64,000 bases of DNA from Bernardetia sp963719525 (GTDB taxonomy: Bacteria; Bacteroidota; Bacteroidia; Cytophagales; Bernardetiaceae). Where the stretch lies: the NCBI GenBank assembly GCA_963719525.1, contig CAVRCG010000004.1, positions 558,001 through 622,000 of the forward strand, in the 5' to 3' direction. The translations under genes were made by a program, and so were the position numbers. How positions within the stretch are numbered: position 1 is the first letter of the stretch; each line of letters starts with the position of its first letter. The notes beneath the pieces were generated by a model. It was given only the letters and a program-made list of their open reading frames with translations, was not told the origin of the DNA and did no database searches. This document shows positions 25,869 through 35,959 of this stretch, in pieces.

Positions 25869-28800
25869 ATGAAAAAAATCTACTTCTTAGTATCTTCTAC
25901 TTTATCATTTCTACTATTATTTTTTACTTTTTATTTTCTATCTACACCTTCTGCTTTTTCTCAAATTACTCAAAACAAATCATTATTCGAAAGTCAAATT
26001 AATAGTTCTGTAGCTTTAGTGTATAAATTTAAAGAATTTGATGCTAATTTGAGTAGTGCTGCTATGCAGAATATTTTGAAAAAAAATAGAGATGAATTAG
26101 AAAATTACCTTATTTTGGTAGATTCTATTGAGTTAAAAGAGGAATATAGAAGTAGAAATAGATATTCAAAACGTTTTGATCCAATGCTTTCTCCAACTAG
26201 TGAGTATGGTTATTATTTGATTGTCTGGACAGAGAAAGAAATTTTAAAAACAAAGCTGATTACAGTTGCACCTCTGCGAGTTGTAGTTCAAAATAATGCT
26301 CGTCGTTCGTGGCTTGTAGTTTATGATTCGTTGGGAAATGAATTACCTAATCTGAAAATGAATATCGTTTTGGAAAGCGAAGAAGGGAATTATTCAAAAC
26401 AGAAAAAATTACATTACAATTCAAAACTAAAACAGTATCAACTTCCCAACAGAAAATCCTATTCAGAAATAGAAGTAGAATATGACGGAAAAAAGTGGTT
26501 TTTGTATGCTGAAAGAGAAGATAAAGAAGAGTATAAAAACAAAAAATATCCTTTTTACAAGAAGGTAATTTATAGTTTTCCTATTCGTTATTTTTGGGTA
26601 ATTCCGTACCGTCAAGGCAAAAAAATTGTAGAAACGATAAAAGATGGCGAACCAGAAGACTTAAAACTTATTCGTTTTTTTGTTAGAATGTTTCAAAGTA
26701 AAGAAACAAAACAAAAAGAAAGGGAAAGAAAAGACAAAAGCGAAAGATATAGATTTACTGGTGTAAAACAACAGGGTGGTTATTTTCTGACCGATAAAAT
26801 AAAATACCGTCCTTATGATACGCTTCGTTTTAAAGGTTATTTTGTAGAGAAGAAAGGAAAAGTAGTAAAGCAAAAAGAAGTAAATGTATTTGTTTCATCA
26901 AGCGAATATAGGCACAAAAAAGTAGCCACCATAAAAAGATACAGAAAAGGAGGTTTTGAAGGACAAATTATTCTTACTGATTCGTTGGATTTAAAATTAG
27001 GTCAGTTTGCAGGAATTGTACTAAAAGATAAAAAAGGAAATGTTCTAGCAGCTACAGAGTTTGAGTATCAAGACTATGTTTTGCCAGATATAAAAACATT
27101 CAACCTAAGTTTGTCCAATGAAAAACAGCAAAGAAACACACCTTTTTCCATTCGTCTGTCGGCTAAAGATTTCAATAATCTGGATGTTTTAGATGGAAAT
27201 ATTACTGTTCTGATTGAAAATAAAAGATTTCGTACTACTTATGAGCCGTCTTTGTACGAAAAAGAGTACAAGACCATTTGGAATTACCAGCAACAATTAG
27301 AACCTTTTGGAGAAACAGTAATTGTAGTTCCCGATTCTATTTTTCCTGCTGCTGATTTGTCTTACAAAATGACTGTAAAATTATTAAATTCGAATAATGA
27401 AATAAAAGAAAGACAAAAGCACGTAGAATATGACTATTTTGTGCCGTTCAAATCCGATTCTGATTCTTTACCTTCTATAAAAACTCGTTTTGAAGACGGT
27501 TTTGTGTATGCTGTTTATAAAGAAGGAAATGATACTATTTCAAAAAAGGGTTTGGTAACTCGTGTCTATAAAACAAATGCAGATTCACGTAATTTAGAAA
27601 AAATATATCAACAGGATTCTATCGTCTTTCCATTTCAACAACGAGTAAATCCGACGTATGAAGAGTTTGTTTTTTCGGTTTCTACACAAATAAATAATGT
27701 AGAAGAAATAATAACTAAAAGTCAAACTATTTATGATGATGTAGAAATTGATGGAAACTACAGTTTGGATTCTTTGATTATGACTATCGAAAATCCCTGC
27801 AAAGCAATTATTCGATATAGCATTCTTCAAAACAATAGATTGATTAAACAAAAATCTGATTCTTCTTCATTTATCAGAATTGCTATTAAAGATAAAAACA
27901 AAAAAATATACGTTCTGCAAACTTCATATATCTATGCAGCAAAAGTTTATCAGAACGAAAAAGCCTTTTTACGTAACAAAAAACAACTTTTTATCAATCT
28001 TGATGCGCCTTTTATTACTTCGCCTTCCTTCAAAGAAAAAATTGATATTACCGTTACTGATTACAAAAATCGTCCTGTAAAAGGTGCTGATGTAAGTGTT
28101 GTTTCTACCAATGCAAAGTTTGAAGAGCATACGAAATCAAATCTTCGTGCGCCTTCCTATTCTGGATTTAATCTAAGAAAAAAACGTTTATGGAATTATA
28201 TAAGCTTAGATTCAGATATGAGTAGTACAACAAAATTATACGCTTACAAAAACTTTCAAACTCGTTTCGGACTTGATTCTATTTTGTATTATAATTTTCT
28301 ATTTCCTCAAAAAGAAGGCTTTAGGTATTCACTTTTGTATGATTCTATTTTAGTGAAGATGAAGAATGAACTGGCAAAAATAAATGCAATAGAAGAACGA
28401 AGAGAGAAGCTAATTACAGAATTTGAAAATGAACATAATCCAAAAAAAGGAGGTTTATTTATTCACTTTACGAATGGATTTTTAGATACAAACATTTCGT
28501 GGATAAAAGTAGATGATAGTTTGGCTTTTTATGCAGCACGTAAAGCACGAGAAGACCATTTTTTAGACCTTTCAAAAGGAACTCACAAGCTAGAAATAAG
28601 AACAGAACAATACAAAATAACCATAGATACACTTTCCATTCCAGCAAATCATGAAACTATTTTATCGTTTGACTTAGAAAACTTACCTTCTTATATTCAT
28701 AAAGAAAGCACAAATAAAGAATATTCAGAAAGTGAAAAAATGATGTTAGCAGCCCATAATTTTGTTTTGATTACGAAAGGAAATTCATACAGCAATAGTA

Positions 28801-31800
28801 CAGCAACTATAAATCAATTTGGAGAACAAAGTATAATTTCTGCTACATATATGAAAACAGATAGTTCTTATTTTTATAAATGGAATTATCCACTTTTGCA
28901 CGAAGGAGAGTTTCAATTTAGAAAACAAAAAACAGAAAACGAGAAAATTTACACATTAGATTTCGAACCTTTTGTACAATACAAATTTGATAACAAAAAG
29001 GGGTTTACCAAAAATTATAATTTACCCAAATCCTACTTTTTTCCTCTTCAAAAAAACGTTCCATTCCTCAAAAATGAAGATTTGATTACGAGTAATCAAG
29101 CGTTTCCATTTTTTGATTATTTGTCTTATAGAGGCTACAGAAATGAAGCAACTATTTATACGTGGACAACTCCACAGGTAAGTATTAGAAGTCAGAAATG
29201 GGAGAAACTTATATTTAAAAACTCTGATGAAACTTTGGATTCTACAAGCACAGAATTTGAAAAAGAATACGTTTTTGAAAATCATATTCCCTTTAAAGGA
29301 CAATTACCAACAGGAATTTATACTATTTGTGTTATTTACAAACAAAATGGTTGTGGCAAGATAAAAAATGTAAAAATAGAAGAAAGTAGTATAGAAGATA
29401 CGGAAGAGAACAAAATCGTAGAACTTGATTTTAGTCAAAACGAAATGCCTTGTAATAAAAAGGAAAAAACAGATTACGATGTTTTTTCTCCTGAAAAGCG
29501 AAAAGAAAAACAGTTTGATTATTCTAGTTTCAAGATGGATAAGAATACGAAAATGGCTACTTATACAGGAAAAGTAATTGATGAAGATGGCGAAGGACTT
29601 CCAGCAGCAACCGTTTTAGTAAAAGGAACAATAATAGGAACGGTTACAGATTTTGATGGAAATTACTCTATTTATGCACCTATTGGAAGTACTTTGGTTT
29701 TTAGTTATGTAGGTTATGGAATAGAAGAAGCGCAAACAAACGAATATCAAAAAGTTATAAATGTTACGCTGGAAGGAAATGAGTTATTATCCGAAATTGT
29801 TGTTACAAGTTTTGGAGTTCAAGAAGAAAGACAATCTTTAAGTTATGCTTTACAAAGTGTTAATGGAATTGCCATTCAATCTTCTAGTCTTTTACAGGGA
29901 AAAGTAGCAGGTATTTCGGTTTCTCCTAATTTAATTTCTTTAAGCAATCAAAATAGAGAAGAAAATAAAGACACAGATTTAGAAGTAAATAATTCATTAA
30001 CTTCGCAAAACACAAAAAAAGAAGTTCGTAATTATTTTACAGATAATGCCATCTGGCAGCCCAAATTGCGAACAGATAAAAATGGAAAAGTAAGTTTCGA
30101 AACTACCTTTCCAGATAATATTACGAGTTGGAAGACGCTTGCTGTTGCGTATGGAAAAAAGTTTAGAAATGGTCAAGCAATTTCTCAAACCAATTCTTTT
30201 TTATCGGTTTCGGCTCAACTTTCCTTGCCTCGTTTTTTGTTGGAAACAGATTCGGTTAGAGTGATTGGAAAGATAAATTCGTACAGTAGTGATTCGTTAA
30301 AGACAACTTCTTTTTTTAGTTTGGATAATCAAAAACTACCTAAAAGAACACAAAAAATCTTGTTTTCTCACGTTGATTCACTTCGTTTTAAGGTAAAAGA
30401 TTATTCGCTTTTTAGTTCTGAATTCAATTCTGATTCATTGGATATTTTTAGAGATTCGTTAAAATTGAGTTATATAATGAGTGCAGATTTCGAAAAAACA
30501 AAGAATTATATAGACGGAGAAGAGCGCAAAATTCCGATTTATAGAAAAGGACTTTTAATGAAAAGAGGGTTTTTTGCTATTTTGGAAGGCGATACAACTT
30601 TAGATTTTAGCGCATTTAAAGATTCTTTATCTGCTGCAAATCCTATAAAAATTACTGTTCAAGATAATATTCTGGAAGCTATGGTTTTAGAATTAGAGAA
30701 CATTCAAAATTATGCGTATGCTTGTAATGAGCAAAAGGCATCAAAGATAAAAGCCTATATTTTAGAGAAAGATATAAAGGAAAGACTAAACAAACCATTC
30801 GAAGAAAAGAAGCAAAAAGAACTAGAAAAACTTATCAAAAAGTTGGTAGAAGCGCAATACGATGATGGTCTTTGGGGCTGGTGGGAAAGTTCTGCGCCCA
30901 ACGTTTATATGACAGCTTACATTTATGGAGTTCTGTTTGAAGCAAAACAAAAAGGCTACAACATTCCTTCACAGACACTTGAAAAAGCAGAAAAGGCAAT
31001 CATTAATGATTCTTATATTCCTTATTATTACCAAAAAACAGGAATGTACACCAGTTTGTCAGTCAATAAAAACTTGATTTCTTTATATAAAAAAGAGGTT
31101 GAAAAACTGACGGATTCTTTACAGATTTTGCAAGACAGAACACAATTAAAATCGCTTTATAGTTTGCTTTCTATTATTCGTTTAAGACAAATTTATGGTT
31201 TGCCGTATTCTATTTCTATCTTAAAATTAAATCAAAATCAAACACAATTTGGAGGTATTTTTTGGAAAGAATTCAATTATGGTTTTCGGAATTATTATTC
31301 CCTTTTTGAAAATAATAATCAAATTACACTTCTGGCTTATCAGATTTTGAGAGATGCAAAGGAAGACAAACGTTTTATGAATATAAAAGGAAATGAAAAA
31401 GATAATGAAAAATCGTATGCCGAATTATTTATTAAATTACCAAAAATACGTCAGTATTTTCTTGAAAGTCGTAATCAAAATGGATATTGGAGAAATACGC
31501 ACGAGTCGGCTTCTATTCTCTCCACACTTTTACCAGATTTTGAACAAGAGTACGAAAACAATGAAAATAAAAGTTCAAATAACAATGAAAATCAAAGTAA
31601 TAATGCTTTCAAAACTCAATTATTTATTCCATCAAATGGAAGTGATAAAGAATGGAAACCAGAACAAACTACTGTTTTCTCTAAGTTAGACTTACCAGAT
31701 TCAATTACCAAAAAGGGAAATTTGCCTGTTTTTGTAAGTCTTTCACAAGATTATTTTGAAGAGAAACCAAAGCAAAAACTAGGAGATAATTTCAAAATTG

Positions 31801-32237
31801 TTACTTATTTTGTGCAACAAGGAAGCGAAACAGAATTGGGAGAAATCACAAAAATTAATCAGCAAACAAAATTGGATTCTATTTATATAAAGGCTGGAAC
31901 AAAACTAACTTTAAAAGTAGAACTTACCGTAACCAAAGCATCTGAATATGTAGCTATTGAAGTTCCGATTCCTGCAAGCTGCGTGTATGGCAAAAATCCG
32001 TATTCATTCAGGAAAAACTACTATTATTATTATAGAGGAATAGAAACATATAGAGAAGAATTTAAACACAAAACAGCTATCTTTTGCACCAAAATTCCTG
32101 TTGGAAAACACACTTTTGAGATTGTTTTAGAACCTCGTTATTCTGGAGTTTTTACGCTCAATCCTGCAAGTGTAGAGTTAATGTATTTTCCTTCTGTTTT
32201 TGGAAATGAGAAAATGAAGAAGGTTTTTGTGGAATAA
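25869..32237 (+). CDS. Giant alpha-2-macroglobulin family protein with internal CarboxypepD_reg module
   Basis: A 2122-residue secreted protein (signal ends STPSAFSQ, about residue 34). The N-terminal 1200 residues hold macroglobulin-type beta domains (KIKYRPYDTLRFKGYFVEKKG is a typical MG2-like strand). At about 1232-1310 a CarboxypepD_reg-like fold is inserted (GKVIDEDGEGLPAATVLVKG, TDFDGNYSIYAP), followed by a plug-like stretch (LSEIVVTSFGVQEERQSLSY). The A2M domain proper follows (AIWQPKLRTDKNGKVSFETT, about 1390). YAYACNEQKASK holds the CxEQ thioester motif (Cys1619, Gln1622), then the alpha-helical thioester domain. Bacterial A2Ms trap proteases in the envelope. No lipobox is present and no pbpC gene is adjacent. 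Confidence 0.85.
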   Translation: MKKIYFLVSSTLSFLLLFFTFYFLSTPSAFSQITQNKSLFESQINSSVALVYKFKEFDANLSSAAMQNILKKNRDELENYLILVDSIELKEEYRSRNRYSKRFDPMLSPTSEYGYYLIVWTEKEILKTKLITVAPLRVVVQNNARRSWLVVYDSLGNELPNLKMNIVLESEEGNYSKQKKLHYNSKLKQYQLPNRKSYSEIEVEYDGKKWFLYAEREDKEEYKNKKYPFYKKVIYSFPIRYFWVIPYRQGKKIVETIKDGEPEDLKLIRFFVRMFQSKETKQKERERKDKSERYRFTGVKQQGGYFLTDKIKYRPYDTLRFKGYFVEKKGKVVKQKEVNVFVSSSEYRHKKVATIKRYRKGGFEGQIILTDSLDLKLGQFAGIVLKDKKGNVLAATEFEYQDYVLPDIKTFNLSLSNEKQQRNTPFSIRLSAKDFNNLDVLDGNITVLIENKRFRTTYEPSLYEKEYKTIWNYQQQLEPFGETVIVVPDSIFPAADLSYKMTVKLLNSNNEIKERQKHVEYDYFVPFKSDSDSLPSIKTRFEDGFVYAVYKEGNDTISKKGLVTRVYKTNADSRNLEKIYQQDSIVFPFQQRVNPTYEEFVFSVSTQINNVEEIITKSQTIYDDVEIDGNYSLDSLIMTIENPCKAIIRYSILQNNRLIKQKSDSSSFIRIAIKDKNKKIYVLQTSYIYAAKVYQNEKAFLRNKKQLFINLDAPFITSPSFKEKIDITVTDYKNRPVKGADVSVVSTNAKFEEHTKSNLRAPSYSGFNLRKKRLWNYISLDSDMSSTTKLYAYKNFQTRFGLDSILYYNFLFPQKEGFRYSLLYDSILVKMKNELAKINAIEERREKLITEFENEHNPKKGGLFIHFTNGFLDTNISWIKVDDSLAFYAARKAREDHFLDLSKGTHKLEIRTEQYKITIDTLSIPANHETILSFDLENLPSYIHKESTNKEYSESEKMMLAAHNFVLITKGNSYSNSTATINQFGEQSIISATYMKTDSSYFYKWNYPLLHEGEFQFRKQKTENEKIYTLDFEPFVQYKFDNKKGFTKNYNLPKSYFFPLQKNVPFLKNEDLITSNQAFPFFDYLSYRGYRNEATIYTWTTPQVSIRSQKWEKLIFKNSDETLDSTSTEFEKEYVFENHIPFKGQLPTGIYTICVIYKQNGCGKIKNVKIEESSIEDTEENKIVELDFSQNEMPCNKKEKTDYDVFSPEKRKEKQFDYSSFKMDKNTKMATYTGKVIDEDGEGLPAATVLVKGTIIGTVTDFDGNYSIYAPIGSTLVFSYVGYGIEEAQTNEYQKVINVTLEGNELLSEIVVTSFGVQEERQSLSYALQSVNGIAIQSSSLLQGKVAGISVSPNLISLSNQNREENKDTDLEVNNSLTSQNTKKEVRNYFTDNAIWQPKLRTDKNGKVSFETTFPDNITSWKTLAVAYGKKFRNGQAISQTNSFLSVSAQLSLPRFLLETDSVRVIGKINSYSSDSLKTTSFFSLDNQKLPKRTQKILFSHVDSLRFKVKDYSLFSSEFNSDSLDIFRDSLKLSYIMSADFEKTKNYIDGEERKIPIYRKGLLMKRGFFAILEGDTTLDFSAFKDSLSAANPIKITVQDNILEAMVLELENIQNYAYACNEQKASKIKAYILEKDIKERLNKPFEEKKQKELEKLIKKLVEAQYDDGLWGWWESSAPNVYMTAYIYGVLFEAKQKGYNIPSQTLEKAEKAIINDSYIPYYYQKTGMYTSLSVNKNLISLYKKEVEKLTDSLQILQDRTQLKSLYSLLSIIRLRQIYGLPYSISILKLNQNQTQFGGIFWKEFNYGFRNYYSLFENNNQITLLAYQILRDAKEDKRFMNIKGNEKDNEKSYAELFIKLPKIRQYFLESRNQNGYWRNTHESASILSTLLPDFEQEYENNENKSSNNNENQSNNAFKTQLFIPSNGSDKEWKPEQTTVFSKLDLPDSITKKGNLPVFVSLSQDYFEEKPKQKLGDNFKIVTYFVQQGSETELGEITKINQQTKLDSIYIKAGTKLTLKVELTVTKASEYVAIEVPIPASCVYGKNPYSFRKNYYYYYRGIETYREEFKHKTAIFCTKIPVGKHTFEIVLEPRYSGVFTLNPASVELMYFPSVFGNEKMKKVFVE

Positions 32238-32267
32238 TACAAATAAATAGTATTCGTATTTATTTTT

Positions 32268-32275
32268 TATATTTG
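32268..32275 (+). promoter_or_regulatory. -7 box for the PBECR-like gene
   Basis: TATATTTG lies 28 bp before the ATG at 32304, and after the A2M stop, so the small gene probably has its own promoter. No good -33 box is seen. Confidence 0.45.
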
Positions 32276-32303
32276 ACAAGTTTATCATAAACCAAATTAA
32301 AAA

Positions 32304-32801
32304 ATGAATATAAAAGAATCTATTGAAAGTCTTTTTGGTGAAGTAATAGAAAATGAAGATAATGAATTGAAAATAATTGATTTAGGAAAAATAGAAAAAG
32401 AGTTTCATCAAAAAATTATAGAAGATACAGAGGAGGATTTGAATAATTTTCTGATTTCAATAGACTCGTACAGTATTCGCCATAGTTTGAATCGACATGG
32501 AAAAGGTAATGAGTTAAATAACTCACAGTTACCTATTGAAAAATCAGATTTTACAAAAATAGTAGAAGTTGTTTTTGAAGCTGACTTAATTTCAACAGAT
32601 GAAAAAAAAGGTAAAAAGTCTATTCTATTTCACAAAAAAATAGAAGCAACTTTTGTAGCTATATTTGAAATTAGACGTATTACGAGTAAGAAAAAGAAGA
32701 AAATAAGCCGAATAATGTTACAAACTCTTTATAAAAAAAGCCTTCTAATAAATAAACAATTATTTAAAGAAGGCTATAATAAAAAAACCTCACCGACGTA
32801 A
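32304..32801 (+). CDS. Stand-alone PBECR-type nuclease-like protein
   Basis: A 165-residue protein. The core SIRHSLNRHGKGNE (His60, Arg64, His65), NSQLPIEKSDFTKIVEVVFEAD, SILFHKKIEATFVAIFEIRR and a terminal ISRIMLQTLYKKS resemble the phage-barnase-EndoU-colicin-RelE (PBECR) fold, normally a toxin module at the end of phage MuF or polymorphic-toxin proteins. Here it is free-standing, with its own promoter-like box and no immunity gene that I can name. It could be a toxin remnant or a domesticated RNase. The match is by motif pattern only. Confidence 0.45.
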   Translation: MNIKESIESLFGEVIENEDNELKIIDLGKIEKEFHQKIIEDTEEDLNNFLISIDSYSIRHSLNRHGKGNELNNSQLPIEKSDFTKIVEVVFEADLISTDEKKGKKSILFHKKIEATFVAIFEIRRITSKKKKKISRIMLQTLYKKSLLINKQLFKEGYNKKTSPT

Positions 32802-32882
32802 TCATGCAATAAAACCCGATTACTCACGTCTGAAAACGACTTCGGTTACTATTTTCATTACAAATATACAATTTAAAATCAT

Positions 32883-32994
32883 AAACTTTGACAGTCCTTT
32901 CACAAGGCTGTCAATAGTTCCAAAAGTTCCAAATATATATTTCAACTATTGTCAGAGTTGTTTTTGGATTACCAAAGAACTACTGACAAAGTTT
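32883..32994. repeat. Nested inverted-repeat element
   Basis: Outer arms AAACTTTGACAG (32883-32894) and CTGACAAAGTTT (32983-32994); inside, GACAGTCCTTT pairs with AAGGCTGTC (32890-32912) and CAATAGTT (32912-32919) with AACTATTG (32944-32951). It lies in the gap before the convergent trmB gene and looks like a small non-autonomous repeat. Confidence 0.5.
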
Positions 32995-33014
32995 TTGTGT
33001 TTTTTATTATTTCT

Positions 33015-33671
33015 TTACTCAAACTCAAATCGCAAATAATTGATTTTCAAACCTTGTTTTTGCGCTCTTCGTTCGTAGCGTGTACTTACTCCATGAAGCT
33101 CTGGATAAAGTGGCGAATTGTGCAAATCTCGTGTTATTAAAAGATTTTTGATTTTATATTTTGCTATTTCTTCTACTGTATAATCATAAAGTGGGTCGTC
33201 ATCGGTTTGAATGTGTACAATTCCTCCTTTTTTCAGTATTTTTTTGTACATATCTAAGAAACGAGAATTAGTAAGTCTGCGTTTTCTATCTCTTTTTCTT
33301 GGTCGTGGGTCTGGATGAACAACCCAAATTTCGCTCACTTCATTATCTTCAAAAAAAGTATCTAATTGCTGGATTTCTGCACGCAAAAAAGCCACATTAA
33401 ACGAATCGTTATTGAGCGCATCTGTACTTCCTCGCCAAAGTCTATCTCCTTTTACATCTACACCAACAAAATTTTTGTTTGGATAAACCTTTCCTAATCC
33501 TACAGAATATTCTCCATATCCACAAGCCAGTTCTAAAACGATAGGTTGAGGGTTTGGAAAATGGATTTTGTTCCAATTTCCTTTTAATTTGGTGTACGAT
33601 TCATCTTCGCTTTGCAATACATTATAACGTTCTAAATTTTCTTCAAAACGCATCATTTTTTTTCTTGCCAT
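33015..33671 (-). CDS. trmB: tRNA (guanine-N7)-methyltransferase
   Basis: A 218-residue cytoplasmic enzyme forming m7G46 in tRNA. The SAM-binding block PIVLELACGYGEYSVGLGKVYP, the acidic FVGVDVKGDR, FLRAEIQQLD, the TrmB hallmark VSEIWVVHPDPRPRKRDRKRRLTNSRFLDMY and IVHIQTDDDPLYDYTVEEI are all present. The usual PDPWPKKRH sequence reads PDPRPRKRDRKRR here, a common variant in Bacteroidota. The length is typical. It converges on the PBECR-like gene. Confidence 0.95.
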   Translation of the reverse strand: MARKKMMRFEENLERYNVLQSEDESYTKLKGNWNKIHFPNPQPIVLELACGYGEYSVGLGKVYPNKNFVGVDVKGDRLWRGSTDALNNDSFNVAFLRAEIQQLDTFFEDNEVSEIWVVHPDPRPRKRDRKRRLTNSRFLDMYKKILKKGGIVHIQTDDDPLYDYTVEEIAKYKIKNLLITRDLHNSPLYPELHGVSTRYERRAQKQGLKINYLRFEFE

Positions 33672-33893
33672 TTTTACAGTTACTTTTTTGGTGGTGTTGT
33701 AAAAAGTATAATAAGCACTTTTCTTGTCTAACTATTTGAAAAAGATGAAGTTTGATAGTATTTTTATAGTTATGAAAGATACAAAAATATTTTCTATCTT
33801 TTTCCTTCCGATTAAAAAAACGTTATTCAAAAACATATTACAGAAAAAATAACTTATTTTACCTATATTTCTCAAAATATAAAACGTAATCTT

Positions 33894-34532
33894 ATGAAAT
33901 CTACTCTATCTACCTTTTTCTGTTTTCCATTCTACTCTTTAATTTTGATTTTTACTACATTTATTTTCAATGCTACAAAAGCACAAACTACTGAAAGTCA
34001 AGAAACTAAAACAGAATATTCAACCTACAAAAATAGAGTTTCAATAAACCTTTTAGCATTTACTTCTGGAAATCTAGTAACGAGTTACGAACGAGCTTTT
34101 AAAAATCAAGCTATTTGGGTTGGTTTTAATTATCATTTAAACGGACTTTTGAAGGAGGAAGACAGAAATATGTCTTCTATTGCAGCCGAATATCAATATT
34201 ACTTTTTTGCTAACAAAACCAATAAGTTTAGTAACGGACTTTTTGGTGGTGTGTATGCAAAATATAGAATGGGAGAAGAAACGAAAATTATAACATCTGA
34301 AAATATTAATTATTCACATAGCTACGATAATTTTTTTACAGGACTGAATATAGGATATAGGTATAATTACAAACGACTAGCACTTTCTACTTTTGCAGGA
34401 TATGGTTTTTTGATTTCAAATAGGGAAAAACGAGATTTTGTATTTTTTGATACTTCTGGAAAAGAAGTAAAGCTAAGTGAAGGCTACAAAAAAGATTTAC
34501 GTTTAGGAATTACTGTCGGTTTTGCTTTTTAA
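33894..34532 (+). CDS. Small outer-membrane beta-barrel protein
   Basis: A 212-residue protein with a signal peptide (about 1-31, ending ATKAQ). The mature part alternates short strands with aromatics: RVSINLLAFTSGNLVTSYERAF, AIWVGFNYHLNG, AAEYQYYFF, NIGYRYNYKRLALSTFAGYGF and a final LRLGITVGFAF that ends in Phe, the classic outer-membrane insertion signal. It resembles DUF3575/OmpA-like eight-stranded barrels. No gene with a related role is adjacent. Confidence 0.65.
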   Translation: MKSTLSTFFCFPFYSLILIFTTFIFNATKAQTTESQETKTEYSTYKNRVSINLLAFTSGNLVTSYERAFKNQAIWVGFNYHLNGLLKEEDRNMSSIAAEYQYYFFANKTNKFSNGLFGGVYAKYRMGEETKIITSENINYSHSYDNFFTGLNIGYRYNYKRLALSTFAGYGFLISNREKRDFVFFDTSGKEVKLSEGYKKDLRLGITVGFAF

Positions 34533-34682
34533 TTATCACGATCAAACAAATTCATTTCTCATTTAGTAGTAGAATTAAAATGAAATTAGCCTTTATTGGA
34601 TATTAAAAAATTCCCAAAAAATTTGTAACTTTAACCTTACAAGAATTAATAAAAACAACCTTACAAATAAAATAAAAAATAT

Positions 34683-35849
34683 ATGTCAGTAGCAACACCT
34701 ACACAAACAAGCACGGCAAATACACAAGAAACATTAGAGATGATTGCCAAAATGGTACAAGATTTTGGAGAGCGTGCCATTACTCCACACCGTAATAAAT
34801 GGGACGACGACCAATATTTTCCTATCGAAGTAATGAAAGAATTGGGAAATTTGGGTCTAATGGGCGTTTTAGTGCCAGAAGAGTATGGAGGAAGTGGTTT
34901 TGGGTATCAAGAATATGTAACTGCCATTGCCGAACTTGCCGTCATTGATCCTTCAATCGGTCTTTCTATGGCTGCTCATAACTCACTTTGTACAGGTCAT
35001 ATTTTACAGTTTGGAAACGAAGAACAAAAAAAGCGTTGGTTGCCAAAATTAGCAACGGCTGAATGGATTGGTGCGTGGGGACTTACAGAAGCAAATACAG
35101 GTTCTGATGCAGGTAATATGCGTACAACTGCCGTTCAAGATGGCGATTATTGGGTAATAAATGGAACAAAAAATTTTATTACACACGGAAAAAGTGGAGA
35201 TATTGCTGTCGTCATTGTGCGTACTGGAGAAGCAGGAGATTCGCACGGAATGACGGCTTTTGTTATTGAAAAAACAACAGAAGGTTTTACAGGTGGACGA
35301 AAAGAAGACAAATTAGGAATGCGACTTTCAGAAACTACCGAACTCGTTTTTGATAATTGTAGAGTGCATAAAGATAATATTTTAGGGAAAGTAGGCGACG
35401 GATTTGTTCAGTCGTTGAAAGTATTAGACGGTGGACGTATTTCGATTGCTGCTCTTAGTTTAGGGATTGCACAAGGTGCTTTACGTCATTCGCTTATTTA
35501 TGCAAAAGAGCGTGAGCAGTTTAATCAACCCATTGCAAATTTTCAAGCCATTGCCTTCAAACTTGCAGAGATGGCAACCGATGTAGAAATTTCTGAACTT
35601 TTGACTCGCCAAGCTGCTGACCTTAAAAACAAAGGTAAAAATGTAAATAAAGAATCTGCAATGGCAAAATACGTAGCTTCCGAAATGTGCGTAAAAGTAG
35701 CTTGTGAAGCCGTACAAATTTTTGGTGGATATGGTTATACAAAAGATTTTCCAGTAGAAAAGTATTACAGAGATTCTAAATTGTGTACAATTGGAGAAGG
35801 AACTTCTGAAATTCAGAAATTAGTGATTTCTAGAGCTATTTTGAAATAG
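34683..35849 (+). CDS. Acyl-CoA dehydrogenase
   Basis: A 388-residue flavoenzyme of fatty-acid or branched-chain beta-oxidation. LGLMGVLVPEEYGGSGFGY, WGLTEANTGSDAGNMRTTA, MRLSETTELVFDNCRV, FNQPIANFQAIAFKLAEMATD, VQIFGGYGYTKDFPVEKYYRD and IGEGTSEIQKLVISR are the family blocks; the Glu in GEGTSEIQ is the usual catalytic base position. The length is normal. It has no signal peptide. A TAACTTTA near 34625 may be the promoter. No adjacent thiolase or ligase is present. Confidence 0.95.
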   Translation: MSVATPTQTSTANTQETLEMIAKMVQDFGERAITPHRNKWDDDQYFPIEVMKELGNLGLMGVLVPEEYGGSGFGYQEYVTAIAELAVIDPSIGLSMAAHNSLCTGHILQFGNEEQKKRWLPKLATAEWIGAWGLTEANTGSDAGNMRTTAVQDGDYWVINGTKNFITHGKSGDIAVVIVRTGEAGDSHGMTAFVIEKTTEGFTGGRKEDKLGMRLSETTELVFDNCRVHKDNILGKVGDGFVQSLKVLDGGRISIAALSLGIAQGALRHSLIYAKEREQFNQPIANFQAIAFKLAEMATDVEISELLTRQAADLKNKGKNVNKESAMAKYVASEMCVKVACEAVQIFGGYGYTKDFPVEKYYRDSKLCTIGEGTSEIQKLVISRAILK

Positions 35850-35889
35850 CAACGCTTGCTAAGGTTCAAATAAAACCATTAGCAACGTT
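35849..35889. repeat. GCAACG-TTGCTAAGG palindromic repeat, copy 1
   Basis: GCAACGCTTGCTAAGGTT ... AACCATTAGCAACGTT forms an imperfect hairpin just after the acyl-CoA dehydrogenase stop. A second copy lies at 54345-54386, just after hisS. Both sit exactly at the 3' end of a plus-strand gene. Confidence 0.6.
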
Positions 35890-35920
35890 TGGAAATAATG
35901 CTATTTCTTTGTCAATATAG

Positions 35921-35955
35921 AATCCATTTAAGAAACCTATTTTCTTGAATGGATT
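35921..35955. terminator. Hairpin terminator, left border of the RiPP cluster
   Basis: AATCCATTTAAGAAA then CCTA then TTTTCTTGAATGGATT, followed by an eight-T run; a 15-bp stem with one mismatch. It can end the acyl-CoA dehydrogenase transcript and, from the other side, the RiPP operon. A near-identical copy lies at 39874-39908 on the other side of the cluster. Confidence 0.8.
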
Positions 35956-35959
35956 TTTT

